NCBI RefSeq assembly: GCF_020447315.1
Contig: NZ_JAJADQ010000003.1
Coordinates: forward strand, 1 to 64,000
Reading direction: 5' to 3'
Length of the DNA stretch: 64,000 nt
Source of the DNA: Hymenobacter nitidus
GTDB taxonomy: Bacteria; Bacteroidota; Bacteroidia; Cytophagales; Hymenobacteraceae
Part shown: one piece after another, positions 45,598-53,607 of the stretch
How positions within the stretch are numbered: the first letter of the stretch is position 1
Layout: the number at the start of each line of letters is the position of its first letter
Position numbers and translations under genes: made by a program
Notes under the pieces: generated by a model
Database searches by the model: none
What the model was told of the DNA's origin: nothing
The model's input: the letters and a program-made list of their open reading frames with translations, nothing else

Positions 45598-45975
45598 ATG
45601 GCTGATTCTAAAACGATCCTGATAGCAGAGGATAGCTCTGTTATTCTGAACCTGACCAAAAAAATCCTGGAGCTCCAGAAATACCGCATCGTGTCGGCTA
45701 AAAACGGCGGGGAGGTAATCAAGCAAGTCGAATCCCAGCCCATCGACTGCGTGCTGATGGATATCAACATTCCGGTGAAAGACGGTATGGAGTGCACCCG
45801 CGAAATCCGGCGCAATGCCGACCCGCGCATCGCCCAGATTCCGATTATTGCCATTACCGGCAACGCCAATAACTACTCGATGGAACAGTTCCGCGAGGCC
45901 GGCGTGACGGACTATCTGCCCAAGCCCCTCGACTTCGATGCGCTGGTGCGCGTGGTGAAGCAATACATTGGATAA
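45598..45975 (+). CDS. Single-domain response regulator (CheY-like)
   Basis: 125 residues made only of a receiver domain. Acidic pair Glu11/Asp12 (LIAEDSS), phosphoacceptor Asp55 (VLMDINIPVKDG), conserved Thr in IIAITGNANN and Lys in YLPKPLD. There is no output domain. As the final Asp acceptor of the relay, or as a competitor for phosphate, it probably acts by protein contact. It follows the kinase gene after 61 bp. Confidence 0.93.
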   Translation: MADSKTILIAEDSSVILNLTKKILELQKYRIVSAKNGGEVIKQVESQPIDCVLMDINIPVKDGMECTREIRRNADPRIAQIPIIAITGNANNYSMEQFREAGVTDYLPKPLDFDALVRVVKQYIG

Positions 45976-45976
45976 G

Positions 45977-46086
45977 GCAATTAATAATTAAGGAATTAGC
46001 AATTAAGAATTAAGAATTGTCAAAGCTGATCTGATGCATATTTAGGTTGGAGAAGCAGCAATTCTTAATTCTTGATTCTTGATTAC
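45977..46086. repeat. AT-rich inverted repeat between receiver and MBL genes
   Basis: CAATTAAGAATTAAGAATTG (46000-46019) is inverted as CAATTCTTAATTCTTGATTC (46059-46078) with one mismatch, and short AATTAA units flank it. The composition contrasts sharply with neighbouring GC-rich genes. The right arm runs into the TTG used as start of the next frame (46079). Confidence 0.75.
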
Positions 46087-46867
46087 TACTTCAGAAAAAG
46101 TGCAAGTTACTTTTCTCGGTACCGGTACGTCCCAGGGAGTCCCCATGATAGGGTGCCACTGCCCGGTATGCAGCTCCGTGGACTACCGCGACAAGCGCCT
46201 GCGCGTGTCGGTGCACGTGCAAACGCAGGGGAAAAGCCTGATTGTCGACTCGGGGCCCGACTTCCGCCAGCAGGTGCTGCGGGCCCGCATCGACCACTTG
46301 GACGCGCTGCTGTTTACCCACGAGCACAAAGACCATACGGCCGGCATGGACGACATCCGGGCGTATAACTTCAAGCAGCAGCAGGACATGCCCGTGTACG
46401 CCGAGCCGCGGGTGCTGGAGCAGCTCAAGCGCGAGTACGCCTACATTTTTGCCGAACACAAGTATCCGGGCGTGCCCAAAGTGGCTACGTTCCCCATCGT
46501 CAGCGACTCGGACAGCTTTTGGGTGGAAGGCGTGGAAGTGCATCCCATCCGGGCCCTGCACTACAAGCTGCCGGTGCTGGGCTTCCGCATCGGGAACTTC
46601 ACCTACATCACCGACGCCAACTACCTATCGAAAGAATCGTTGGCCCGGGTGCGGGGCTCGGAGGTGATTGTGCTCAATGCCCTGCGCCACGAGCAGCACA
46701 TTTCGCACTTCAGCCTGCAGGAAGCCGTGGATATTCTCACCGATCTGGCCCCGCGCGTGGGCTACATCACCCACATCGGCCACCAGTTGGGCCGGCACCG
46801 CGAAGTGGAAGCTACGCTGCCCCAGAATATCCGCTTGGCGTACGATGGGCTGCAAGTGGCGCTGTAA
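46079..46867 (+). CDS. MBL-fold metallo-hydrolase (PhnP-like)
   Basis: 262 residues. Metallo-beta-lactamase motif HEHKDH (His81 to His86) in LLFTHEHKDHTAGMDD, with GTGTSQGVPMIGCHCPVCSS near the N-terminus, PIRALHYKLPVLGF, TDANYLS and IGHQLGRH. This subgroup hydrolyses cyclic phosphate bonds (PhnP-like) or acts on RNA. The start is uncertain: TTG at 46079 lies at the edge of the AT-rich repeat, GTG at 46100 (agaaaaaGTG) is the other candidate; the family start normally lies within a few residues of VTFLGTGTS. Confidence 0.9.
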   Translation: MITTSEKVQVTFLGTGTSQGVPMIGCHCPVCSSVDYRDKRLRVSVHVQTQGKSLIVDSGPDFRQQVLRARIDHLDALLFTHEHKDHTAGMDDIRAYNFKQQQDMPVYAEPRVLEQLKREYAYIFAEHKYPGVPKVATFPIVSDSDSFWVEGVEVHPIRALHYKLPVLGFRIGNFTYITDANYLSKESLARVRGSEVIVLNALRHEQHISHFSLQEAVDILTDLAPRVGYITHIGHQLGRHREVEATLPQNIRLAYDGLQVAL

Positions 46868-46872
46868 TTTAC

Positions 46873-47370
46873 ATGCAACTATTTCCCTGGATTACTGAGC
46901 AGTTTTACTCAGCCCTCCCTTCCAACCAAGTAATTGATCAGGTGCAAGCTAATTTGCCCGGGCCTTTTACTTGGCACTCCCTTTTTGCGGCAAAGGCCAG
47001 CGCTCTATTTCGAGGAGAGGTAAAGGCCAATACCTTTACCCTACGCAGAACCATAAGTTACCAGAACTCTTGGCTGCCACAGATTACGGGGTGGGTAGAG
47101 CCAGATACTGATGCAGAGGGCAGCATTGTGATACTGAGGCACCGAGTTCGTCCAGCAGTACTCACTTTTGGTGCTGTATGGTTTCTGGGGGTGGTTTTGG
47201 CAGCAATTCGCCCATTTTGGCTGACTCTTGCAACCGGCATCTTTGCAGCTGAATTATTGATTCCGCTCGGCATGCTGACCTTTGGCCTAGTTCTTTTCAC
47301 GGGGCCTTTTTGGCTTGAAGTGCGCAAATCCCGCCATTTGCTAATCAATCTCTTACAGCTGCAACAGTAG
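46873..47370 (+). CDS. Membrane protein of unknown function
   Basis: 165 residues from the ATG at 46873 (MQLFPWITEQFYSALPSNQV), 5 bp after the MBL stop codon. Two long hydrophobic helices (AVLTFGAVWFLGVVLAAI and LTLATGIFAAELLIPLGMLT, with FGLVLFTGPFWL after it) follow a soluble N-terminal part of about 90 residues. It is more AT-rich than its neighbours. No family recognised. Confidence 0.72.
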   Translation: MQLFPWITEQFYSALPSNQVIDQVQANLPGPFTWHSLFAAKASALFRGEVKANTFTLRRTISYQNSWLPQITGWVEPDTDAEGSIVILRHRVRPAVLTFGAVWFLGVVLAAIRPFWLTLATGIFAAELLIPLGMLTFGLVLFTGPFWLEVRKSRHLLINLLQLQQ

Positions 47371-47397
47371 CCCGGCAAGCGGATTTGCTCCATTTTC

Positions 47398-48951
47398 ATG
47401 CACAATAACTATTATTTCCTGCGCCAGCTGGCCCCCGCCCTCACCCGGCAGCTAGCCGGCTTTCGGGTAGCCACCTGCTTTTCGCAGGAAAAGGACGAGC
47501 TGGTCATTGGCCTGCTCAAAGACGAGCAAGAATTCTGGATCAAGGCCCAGCTGTCGGCCAACTTCCCGGTGCTGGCTCTGCCCGAAACCTTCCACCGGGC
47601 CCGCACCAACTCCGTGGACCTACTGCCCAGCCTGCTGGGCCAGGAAGTGGCCGACGTTAGCGTGTTCCCCCACGACCGGGTGCTGCGCCTGCACTTCACG
47701 GGCGGCGGCTCCCTGCTGTTCAAGCTCTACGGCCCACGGCCCAACGCCGTATTCCGGGCTGCTGCCGAGGCGCCTGCCGAGCTGTTTCACCAGCGCTACA
47801 CCGCCGATGCCGACCTGGCCCCGGCCCCGGAGCCCCTCCCCGACCCCACGAACCCATTGCGCAGCTTCCCGGGCCTGGGCGACGTGCCGCCGCGCTACCT
47901 GCGGGCCCACGGCTACGACGCGGCCGATGCCGACACGCGCCAGCGCATGGTGCGGGAAGTGGTAGCACAGCTCGAAAACCCAGCCCACTTCTACCTAGCT
48001 GCTGTAGAGGACAAAACCCGCCTGACAATGCTACCCGTGGGCGACGTGGAGCAGGAGCTGGCCCCCGACGCTGTGGCGGCCCTGCGCCTGTTTGTGCCCC
48101 TGACGCTGGGCCGCCGGGCCTACGAAACCGAGCTGCGCCAGGTGCGCCAGCAGCTGGAGAAGCGCGCCGAGGAAGCGACCATCAGCGCCAGCCAGGCCCG
48201 CACCCGCCTCTATGCCCTGGAGCACACGGCCGGCTACCGCCAGACGGCCGACCTGATTATGGCCAACCTCAGTCAGATTCCGGCCGGGGCCGCGCAGGTC
48301 GAGGTCGTGGACTTTTACCAGGACAATCAGCCGCGCACCATCAAGCTCAAGCCCTCGGAAACGCCCCAGCGCACGGCCCAGAACCTGTACCGCAAGGCCA
48401 AAAACCAGAAGATAGAAACCGAGCAGCTGCAGGAGCGCATCGAGCGGCGCGAAACCGAAGCCCTCTGGTGCCTGGAGCGCCTGGAGGAGCTGGCCGCCAT
48501 TACGGACCTGCGCGCCCTGCGTACCTGGCGCAAAACCCACGATTTGCTGCCCGCCACCAAGGCCCAGGAAGCCGCCGAGCTGCCCTTCAAGGTGTTTACC
48601 GACAGCGGCTACACGATTCTGGTGGGCCGCAACGCCCAGAACAACGACCTGCTGACCCAGCGCTACGCTCACAAAGACGACCTGTGGCTGCACGCCAAAG
48701 ACGTAACCGGCTCCCACGTGGTCATCAAACAGAAGCCGGGCCACACCACGCCCGAACCCGTGGTGGAGCGGGCGGCGCAGCTGGCGGCCTGGTACTCGCG
48801 CCGCAAAAACGACTCGCTCTGCCCCGTGACCGTGACACCCAAGAAGTTTGTGCGCAAGCGCAAGGGCGCCGTGGCCGGGCAGGTAGTCGTGGAGCGGGAG
48901 CGGGTGGTACTGGTCGTGCCGGCTAATCCGTTCGAGCGGGCCGGGGCCTGA
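47398..48951 (+). CDS. rqcH: NFACT-family ribosome-quality-control protein (RqcH/Fbp-like)
   Basis: 517 residues with the N-terminal NFACT-N domain (about 1-180), a coiled-coil middle (ETELRQVRQQLEKRAEEATI, about 240-370) and the C-terminal NFACT-R domain with DLWLHAKDVTGSHVVIKQKP (about 425-444) and KKFVRKRKGAVAGQV. RqcH-type proteins bind stalled 50S subunits and add alanine tails. Bacteroidota members have not been much tested, so the name is by domain order. The gene is closed by the terminator at 48975 and followed by tRNA-Leu on the other strand. Confidence 0.88.
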   Translation: MHNNYYFLRQLAPALTRQLAGFRVATCFSQEKDELVIGLLKDEQEFWIKAQLSANFPVLALPETFHRARTNSVDLLPSLLGQEVADVSVFPHDRVLRLHFTGGGSLLFKLYGPRPNAVFRAAAEAPAELFHQRYTADADLAPAPEPLPDPTNPLRSFPGLGDVPPRYLRAHGYDAADADTRQRMVREVVAQLENPAHFYLAAVEDKTRLTMLPVGDVEQELAPDAVAALRLFVPLTLGRRAYETELRQVRQQLEKRAEEATISASQARTRLYALEHTAGYRQTADLIMANLSQIPAGAAQVEVVDFYQDNQPRTIKLKPSETPQRTAQNLYRKAKNQKIETEQLQERIERRETEALWCLERLEELAAITDLRALRTWRKTHDLLPATKAQEAAELPFKVFTDSGYTILVGRNAQNNDLLTQRYAHKDDLWLHAKDVTGSHVVIKQKPGHTTPEPVVERAAQLAAWYSRRKNDSLCPVTVTPKKFVRKRKGAVAGQVVVERERVVLVVPANPFERAGA

Positions 48952-48974
48952 TTTAGGCCCAAATGACTAAAAAC

Positions 48975-49008
48975 AAAAAGCCCAACCTGCAGCAGGTTGG
49001 GCTTTTTT
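48975..49008 (+). terminator. Rho-independent terminator
   Basis: 15-bp stem AAAAAGCCCAACCTG and complement with a CAG loop, then TTTTTT; 23 bp after the stop codon. Confidence 0.9.
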
Positions 49009-49025
49009 GGCTGATTCAGCCGGAG

Positions 49026-49107
49026 TGCGCGCGGGGAGATTCGAACTCCCACACCCGAAGGCACCACCCCCTCAAGATGGCGTGTCTACCAGTTTCACCA
49101 CGTGCGC
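49026..49107 (-). tRNA. tRNA-Leu, anticodon GAG
   Basis: Minus-strand cloverleaf: acceptor GCGCACG, D arm GTGGTGAAACTGGTAGACAC, anticodon stem CCATC/GGTGG around loop TTGAGGG (anticodon GAG), long class II variable arm, T arm GGGAG-TTCGAAT-CTCCC and 3' end CGCGCGC-A. The CCA end is not encoded. The fifth acceptor pair is A-C instead of a Watson-Crick pair; everything else pairs. Confidence 0.95.
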
Positions 49108-49358
49108 AAAAGGGCAAGAAAGCGGTACTCGCAGCAGCGGCCGGGGCCACTGACTTCGCTGAGGCGGCGAAGTGGGGACAAAAGTAGGGTCTTGCACCAA
49201 GCGGTGCAAGTCAGCAGCTGTTTTTTCTGCGAAAAAGAGCTATCCGACCCTTCTCCCAACTGCTGACCGGCTAAGAATCAGGGATAAAGCCGGGAAAGAA
49301 AATTCGGAGTTTTTTGCGACTTAATAATCCAAAACCCACGTAATCGGGCCTTATACCG
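49108..49358. other. Intergenic stretch without a gene
   Basis: Holds only two short hairpins: ACTTCGC/GCGAAGT (49153-49173) and CTTGCACC/GGTGCAAG (49191-49210). Nothing else recognisable; short frames are not supported. Confidence 0.5.
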
Positions 49359-49405
49359 TAAAAACAGTAAGCCCGCCATCCTATGCGGACAGCAGGCTTG
49401 CTGTA
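49359..49405 (-). terminator. dps terminator, imperfect
   Basis: Hairpin pairing CAGTAAGCCCGC (near 49365) with AGCAGGCTTGCTG (near 49391) with mismatches; minus-strand T5 at its end. It lies just past the dps stop codon at 49426. Confidence 0.6.
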
Positions 49406-49425
49406 AGTATCGGCTGAGTCGGCGC

Positions 49426-50106
49426 TTACTCGGCGCGGGCCAGCGGGGTATCGACTACGTGCTCGGAGACGAACCACACCTGCATTTCGTTGGCGCGCAG
49501 CACTTCGCTGATCAGCAGATCGTTGGTGCCGTCGTCGCCGCTTTCATCGGCCTGATCGGCAAACTTATGGCAGTTTTTGAGGATAATCTGGTGGGCTTCC
49601 AGCAAACGGGACACCTGAATGGGTGCCTCCTCCCGGTCGCGGGGCGGGCGCGGAATGCTGGCCAGCTCGGCCACATCGTGGGCCATGGCCACGGCCACGC
49701 CACCCAGAATCTGGATGCGCTCGGCAATGGTATCTACCAGCACGCTTTGTTCCTCGTAGTGCTTGTCGTAGAGCAGGTGCAGCTGGTAGAACGTGGGGCC
49801 TACCACCTGCCAGTGGTGCTTTTTGTACAGGTCGCGCAGGGTGATGGTGTCGGCCAGCATCTGGTTGAGGTTATTCACGCTCTCCTGGCGGGTCTTTTCA
49901 TCGAGCCCGATGGGCAGGCGCTGTGACACGGTGCCGTACTTCTGGAGCGGCGCCGGGGCATTAAACTGCTGGTTGAGCACGGGCTGCACGCTCGGGCCGG
50001 CTTGGCCGTTGCTGCCGGCAGCGCCGATGGAGGCCGTGGGGGAAGCTTTTTTGGGAGCCGCAGCTTTGGCCGCGGCGGGTTTCTTGGTGGTGTCTTTGGT
50101 AGCCAT
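49426..50106 (-). CDS. dps: DNA-protecting iron-storage ferritin-like protein
   Basis: 226 residues from the ATG at 50106 (MATKDTTKKPAAAKAAAPKK), which has a basic Ala/Lys-rich N-terminal tail of about 55 residues likely to bind DNA. The Dps core carries the ferroxidase ligands in HHWQVVGPTFYQLHLLYDKHYEEQ. It stores iron as ferric mineral and protects DNA from Fenton chemistry. The longer upstream frame (to 50481) is a shadow. Transcribed away from the VIT1-family gene, with which it forms an iron-handling pair. Confidence 0.94.
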   Translation of the reverse strand: MATKDTTKKPAAAKAAAPKKASPTASIGAAGSNGQAGPSVQPVLNQQFNAPAPLQKYGTVSQRLPIGLDEKTRQESVNNLNQMLADTITLRDLYKKHHWQVVGPTFYQLHLLYDKHYEEQSVLVDTIAERIQILGGVAVAMAHDVAELASIPRPPRDREEAPIQVSRLLEAHQIILKNCHKFADQADESGDDGTNDLLISEVLRANEMQVWFVSEHVVDTPLARAE

Positions 50107-50281
50107 GGGTAGGTAGTGTAGCAGAAAATGGGAGCGGCCAGGGCGGCCACGGTAAGGCTTTACGAGCGCCGACGCGCTAGGTTCCGGGTTTTGCCGCCCG
50201 CGGGCCGGTTTCCGCCGGCCTTTTCGCCTGTTCCGGCTTACTTTACCAAACCGAAAGCCCCGCCATAAGTTGGTACTAGCA

Positions 50282-50992
50282 ATGATGCCACCCGCCCACG
50301 CCCACCCGCACCCCGAAGACCACCTGACCAGCTCGGCCATGCTGCAGGACATCGTTATCGGTCTTTCCGACGGCCTGACGGTACCTTTCGCGCTGGCCGC
50401 CGGCCTGAGCGGGGCTGTGTCGTCGTCGGCGCTGGTGATTACGGCGGGGCTGGCCGAAATCGTGGCGGGCTCTATTGCCATGGGCCTGGGCGGCTACCTG
50501 GCCGGCCGCACCGAGGTAGAGCACTACGAGGCCGAGGTGGCCCGCGAGCATCGGGAGGTGCGGGAAGTACCGGAAGTGGAGCGGGCCGAGGTGCGCGACC
50601 TGCTGGCCGAAATCGGCTTGTCGGAGGCCACCCGGGAGCTGGCCGTGCGGGAACTCACGGCCGACCCCGAGCAGTGGGTGAAGTTCATGATGAAGTATGA
50701 GCTGGGCCTGGAAAAGCCCGACCCGCGCCAGGCCCCCAAAAGCGCCGCCACCATCAGCCTGGCCTACGCCGTGGGAGGACTCATTCCGCTGAGTGCCTAC
50801 TTTTTCACTGCTACGCCTACCGAAGGCCTGCTTTGGTCGGCCGTTATTACGCTGGTATGCCTGTTTCTTTTCGGCTACCTGAAAAGCCGCCTGACGGGCC
50901 AGCCGCCCGTCGCCGGGGCCCTGAAAATGGCCGGCATCGGGGCCTTGGCCGCTGGGGCGGCCTTCCTGGTGGCCCGGCAGTTCAGTGAGTAA
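50282..50992 (+). CDS. VIT1/CCC1-family iron/manganese transporter
   Basis: 236 residues from the ATG at 50282 (MMPPAHAHPHPEDHLTSSAM). The His-rich N-terminus precedes helices DIVIGLSDGLTVPFALAAGL and SSALVITAGLAEIVAGSIAM, a charged cytoplasmic section rich in Glu (HYEAEVAREHREVREVPEVE) and three C-terminal helices. This is the VIT fold that exports Fe2+ or Mn2+ in exchange for protons. Adjacent, divergent dps supports iron. ATG 50285 is an equal start; a TTG at 50270 is less likely. Confidence 0.9.
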   Translation: MMPPAHAHPHPEDHLTSSAMLQDIVIGLSDGLTVPFALAAGLSGAVSSSALVITAGLAEIVAGSIAMGLGGYLAGRTEVEHYEAEVAREHREVREVPEVERAEVRDLLAEIGLSEATRELAVRELTADPEQWVKFMMKYELGLEKPDPRQAPKSAATISLAYAVGGLIPLSAYFFTATPTEGLLWSAVITLVCLFLFGYLKSRLTGQPPVAGALKMAGIGALAAGAAFLVARQFSE

Positions 50993-51012
50993 AGCCGCGC
51001 GGAAGGCCATGA

Positions 51013-51045
51013 AAAAAGCCGTGACCTGACCGGCCACGGCTTTTT
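51013..51045. terminator. Bidirectional terminator between VIT and T9SS genes
   Basis: 11-bp stem AAAAAGCCGTG / CACGGCTTTTT with an 11-nt loop; useful to both convergent genes. Confidence 0.85.
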
Positions 51046-51069
51046 CGTACTTTACTTCGCACCAGCAGC

Positions 51070-52749
51070 TTACTCGGTGCGCAGCAGGCGGGCCACTTGG
51101 CGGCCGTCGGCGGTGCGGGCCAGGTAGAGGCCGGCGGGCACGCCGGCCGCCGGGCGCCACTGCACCTGGCCCGTAGGCTGGCTCTGCAGCGTCGTTACCT
51201 GCCGGCCCAGCTGGTCGAATACCACGACCGTCTGCACGCCGGGGCGGGCCAGCGTGAAGCTCACCTGGCTCTGAAACGGCGTGGGCACGGCGCTCAGCGC
51301 AGTAACCTGCCGGGCTACCTGCGTGGCCAGCGTAGGGGCACTTACCCGGAAGGTCAGCGTCTGGGTATTTACGCCCTTGATGGGGCAGTTGCTGTCGGTG
51401 GTGGTAACGGTGCAGTAGTACAGGCCGGGAGCCAGGGTAGCCGGGGGCAGCCAGTCGATCTGCACCGTGGGGCTGAAGCCGGGCGCGGCCGGGGTGAACT
51501 CCGAGTTGGGCAGCAGTTGCTCGGCGTTGCTGCTCATGGTCAGGATCTGGTTCGTATTAGCATCGGTGCCGGTCAGGCGCACGCTCACCAGCTGGCCGGG
51601 CCGCGCGGGAATTACGGCGCTGGCCGGCTGGGTGAGGCTGCCATTGATGACTACGGGCCGCAGCGTCGGATTCTGGTTGGTGCCGGGGTCTACGACTATC
51701 AGCAGCAGTTCCCGCCGAATGGTGCCCACCAGCGTGATGACGGGCTGCCCGTTGCTGCCGGTGCTGCGCCGATACTCGGACACCTTCACTGCTACGGCGT
51801 ACTTGTTTTCCGGGCTGTTCACGCCTGGGTTGTACAAGGCCGGCTGGCAGGAAATAGCTCCGTTGAGCGGGTTGAAGCGGAAGTAGGGCTGCACCTGCCG
51901 CAGCGGGCAGGAGCCGGTTACGTTGAAGGACAGCAGCGGAAACGTCGGCGAGTAGGGCGTAGTGGGCACGGCCGTGAAGCAGGTCGGGTCGGCCGGGTCG
52001 ACGATGATTGTGCTGCTGAACGACTTATAGGTCAGGGGCTCATTGCAGCCGACTAAAGGCGCTACCAGCTCGTAGGCCAGGGAATCGCCGTCGGGGTCGG
52101 TGGCCTGCTGGCTGAGGGTGGTCGGCAGGTTCCAGCCCAGGAAGGGCAGCACCAGGGAGTTGCTGATAAAGGTGGCCGACGTGTTGCCCAGCCCGTTGCG
52201 GTTGTCCAGCGTCGCCTCGCAGTACAGACTTCCGGTGGCGTTGTTCACATTGCCCATGGCCGGCCGCGCTACCGATACCGCGCTGAGCGTCCACTGGCCA
52301 GGCGGCAGCGGCACCGTCGCCTCAAAGTCGCCGCTTTCCATATTGATGCGCTGGCCCGGGCCGCACTGCGGGCCCAGGGCTGCGCAGTACGGGTCGCCGG
52401 CCCGGACGGAGCTGCCCACCAGCGTCAGGGGAATGGTGGCGCCGCCGCTGCACCCACTGGTGCGGTACACCAGCTCCGGGTTGATAGCGCTCAGCGCGCT
52501 GCCCGCACAGTCCCGGTAGAGGCGCAGCGTCACGCGGTACTGGTTGCCGCTGAGGTGGCGGTAATACAGCTCCCCGGCCTGCACATGAGAAGCCTGCAGG
52601 CGCTGGCCCCCGAGCAAACAAACCATTAAGAACACCCAGCGAATAAAGAGTAAAGGTTTTCCCACAGGCAACAAATAGGTAGATGATGACGAGTAAAATC
52701 CCGTATAGATAAGCAAAAGCGCTGGGCTCTTATACAGTGCCTTGAACAT
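51070..52749 (-). CDS. Secreted protein with type IX secretion sorting domain
   Basis: 559 residues. An N-terminal hydrophobic segment (FLMVCLLGG) is the signal; the ATG at 52749 leaves a long extension, and ATG 52626 (MVCLLGGQRLQ) is an alternative. The body consists of beta-sandwich-like repeats (SGNQYRVTLRLYRDCAGS, DPDGDSLAYELVAPLVGC, VKVSEYRRSTGSNGQPVITL). The C-terminus (VFDQLGRQVTTLQSQPTGQV, PAGLYLARTADGRQVARLLR) is the T9SS type A sorting domain. The protein is expected outside the outer membrane; its ligand is unknown. Confidence 0.92.
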   Translation of the reverse strand: MFKALYKSPALLLIYTGFYSSSSTYLLPVGKPLLFIRWVFLMVCLLGGQRLQASHVQAGELYYRHLSGNQYRVTLRLYRDCAGSALSAINPELVYRTSGCSGGATIPLTLVGSSVRAGDPYCAALGPQCGPGQRINMESGDFEATVPLPPGQWTLSAVSVARPAMGNVNNATGSLYCEATLDNRNGLGNTSATFISNSLVLPFLGWNLPTTLSQQATDPDGDSLAYELVAPLVGCNEPLTYKSFSSTIIVDPADPTCFTAVPTTPYSPTFPLLSFNVTGSCPLRQVQPYFRFNPLNGAISCQPALYNPGVNSPENKYAVAVKVSEYRRSTGSNGQPVITLVGTIRRELLLIVVDPGTNQNPTLRPVVINGSLTQPASAVIPARPGQLVSVRLTGTDANTNQILTMSSNAEQLLPNSEFTPAAPGFSPTVQIDWLPPATLAPGLYYCTVTTTDSNCPIKGVNTQTLTFRVSAPTLATQVARQVTALSAVPTPFQSQVSFTLARPGVQTVVVFDQLGRQVTTLQSQPTGQVQWRPAAGVPAGLYLARTADGRQVARLLRTE

Positions 52750-52806
52750 TCTGTAGTTAGTTACTTTCGCAGCCTACCGCACCGTTTCCCCACCAACTTT
52801 CCCGCT

Positions 52807-53349
52807 ATGGCTTTCCCCTTCTTCGGCGACGACAAATCGAAAATTGCGCAGATGCTGGCTACCCTGCCCCAGCTGGGCCGCGTGGAGTGGATCGGCATTC
52901 GGCCGGTGCGCCGCGAGCCGCTGGTGAGCGTGCCCGAAGTGGAGGTGCTGACCGACGCCCGTCTGCACGGCGACCATGCCCGCGTAAAGGCCGGTGGCAA
53001 GCGGCAGGTAACCCTGGTGCAGCACGAGCACTTGACGGCCGTAGCCGGCTTTCTGGGCCAGGCGGCGCCCGTAGATCCCGGCCGCCTGCGCCGCAACCTG
53101 GTGGTGAGTGGCTTGAACCTGCTGGCCCTGAAAAACCGGCGCGTGCAGCTCGGCCAGGAGGTAGTGCTGGAAATAACCGGCGAGTGCCACCCCTGCTCCC
53201 GCATGGAAGAAGAGCTGGGCCCTGGCGGCTACAACGCCATGCGCGGCCACGGCGGCCTCACGGCCCGCATCATTCAGGGCGGCCTGCTGCGCGTCGGCGA
53301 CGTGGTGCAGGTGCTGGCAGCGGAAGGCCAGGCCCATAGCGCGGAGTAG
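52807..53349 (+). CDS. MOSC-domain protein
   Basis: 180 residues. The MOSC beta-barrel core is visible with GRVEWIGIRPVRREPL, GDHARVKAGGKRQVTLVQHE, PGRLRRNLVVSGLNLLAL and the cysteine segment GECHPCSRMEE. MOSC proteins handle sulfur bound to molybdenum cofactor or detoxify N-hydroxylated bases. No partner reductase is adjacent. The start at 52807 (MAFPFFGDDKSKIA) is the only ATG with the proper core length. Confidence 0.88.
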   Translation: MAFPFFGDDKSKIAQMLATLPQLGRVEWIGIRPVRREPLVSVPEVEVLTDARLHGDHARVKAGGKRQVTLVQHEHLTAVAGFLGQAAPVDPGRLRRNLVVSGLNLLALKNRRVQLGQEVVLEITGECHPCSRMEEELGPGGYNAMRGHGGLTARIIQGGLLRVGDVVQVLAAEGQAHSAE

Positions 53350-53456
53350 CAGGCCCGGCGCGGGCGGTATCAGCACAGGACGACGGGCATGCCCACTGCG
53401 CCTGACGCATCCTGCACGCTGCCGTTGCTGGTGAAACTGGAGCTACCTACAAGCGT

Positions 53457-53549
53457 CCGTCATGCTGAGCAAAGTCGAAGTATCTCTCCTGCCGGAGTAA
53501 TCAGAGTTACCACTGCGGGAGAGATGCTTCGGCAAGCTCAGCATGACGG
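53457..53549. repeat. CCGTCATGCTGAGC foldback element, 93 bp
   Basis: CCGTCATGCTGAGC (53457-53470) and GCTCAGCATGACGG (53536-53549) are exact inverses around 65 bp containing GAAGTATCTCTCCTGCCG and its near-complement. It lies in the convergent gap after the MOSC gene. A single arm is also present at 24681. Confidence 0.8.
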
Positions 53550-53607
53550 CCTTTGGTTGTTCAACTCCCTCCATCTATCCTCACCCCCCATACCCTTATT
53601 CCCTCCC

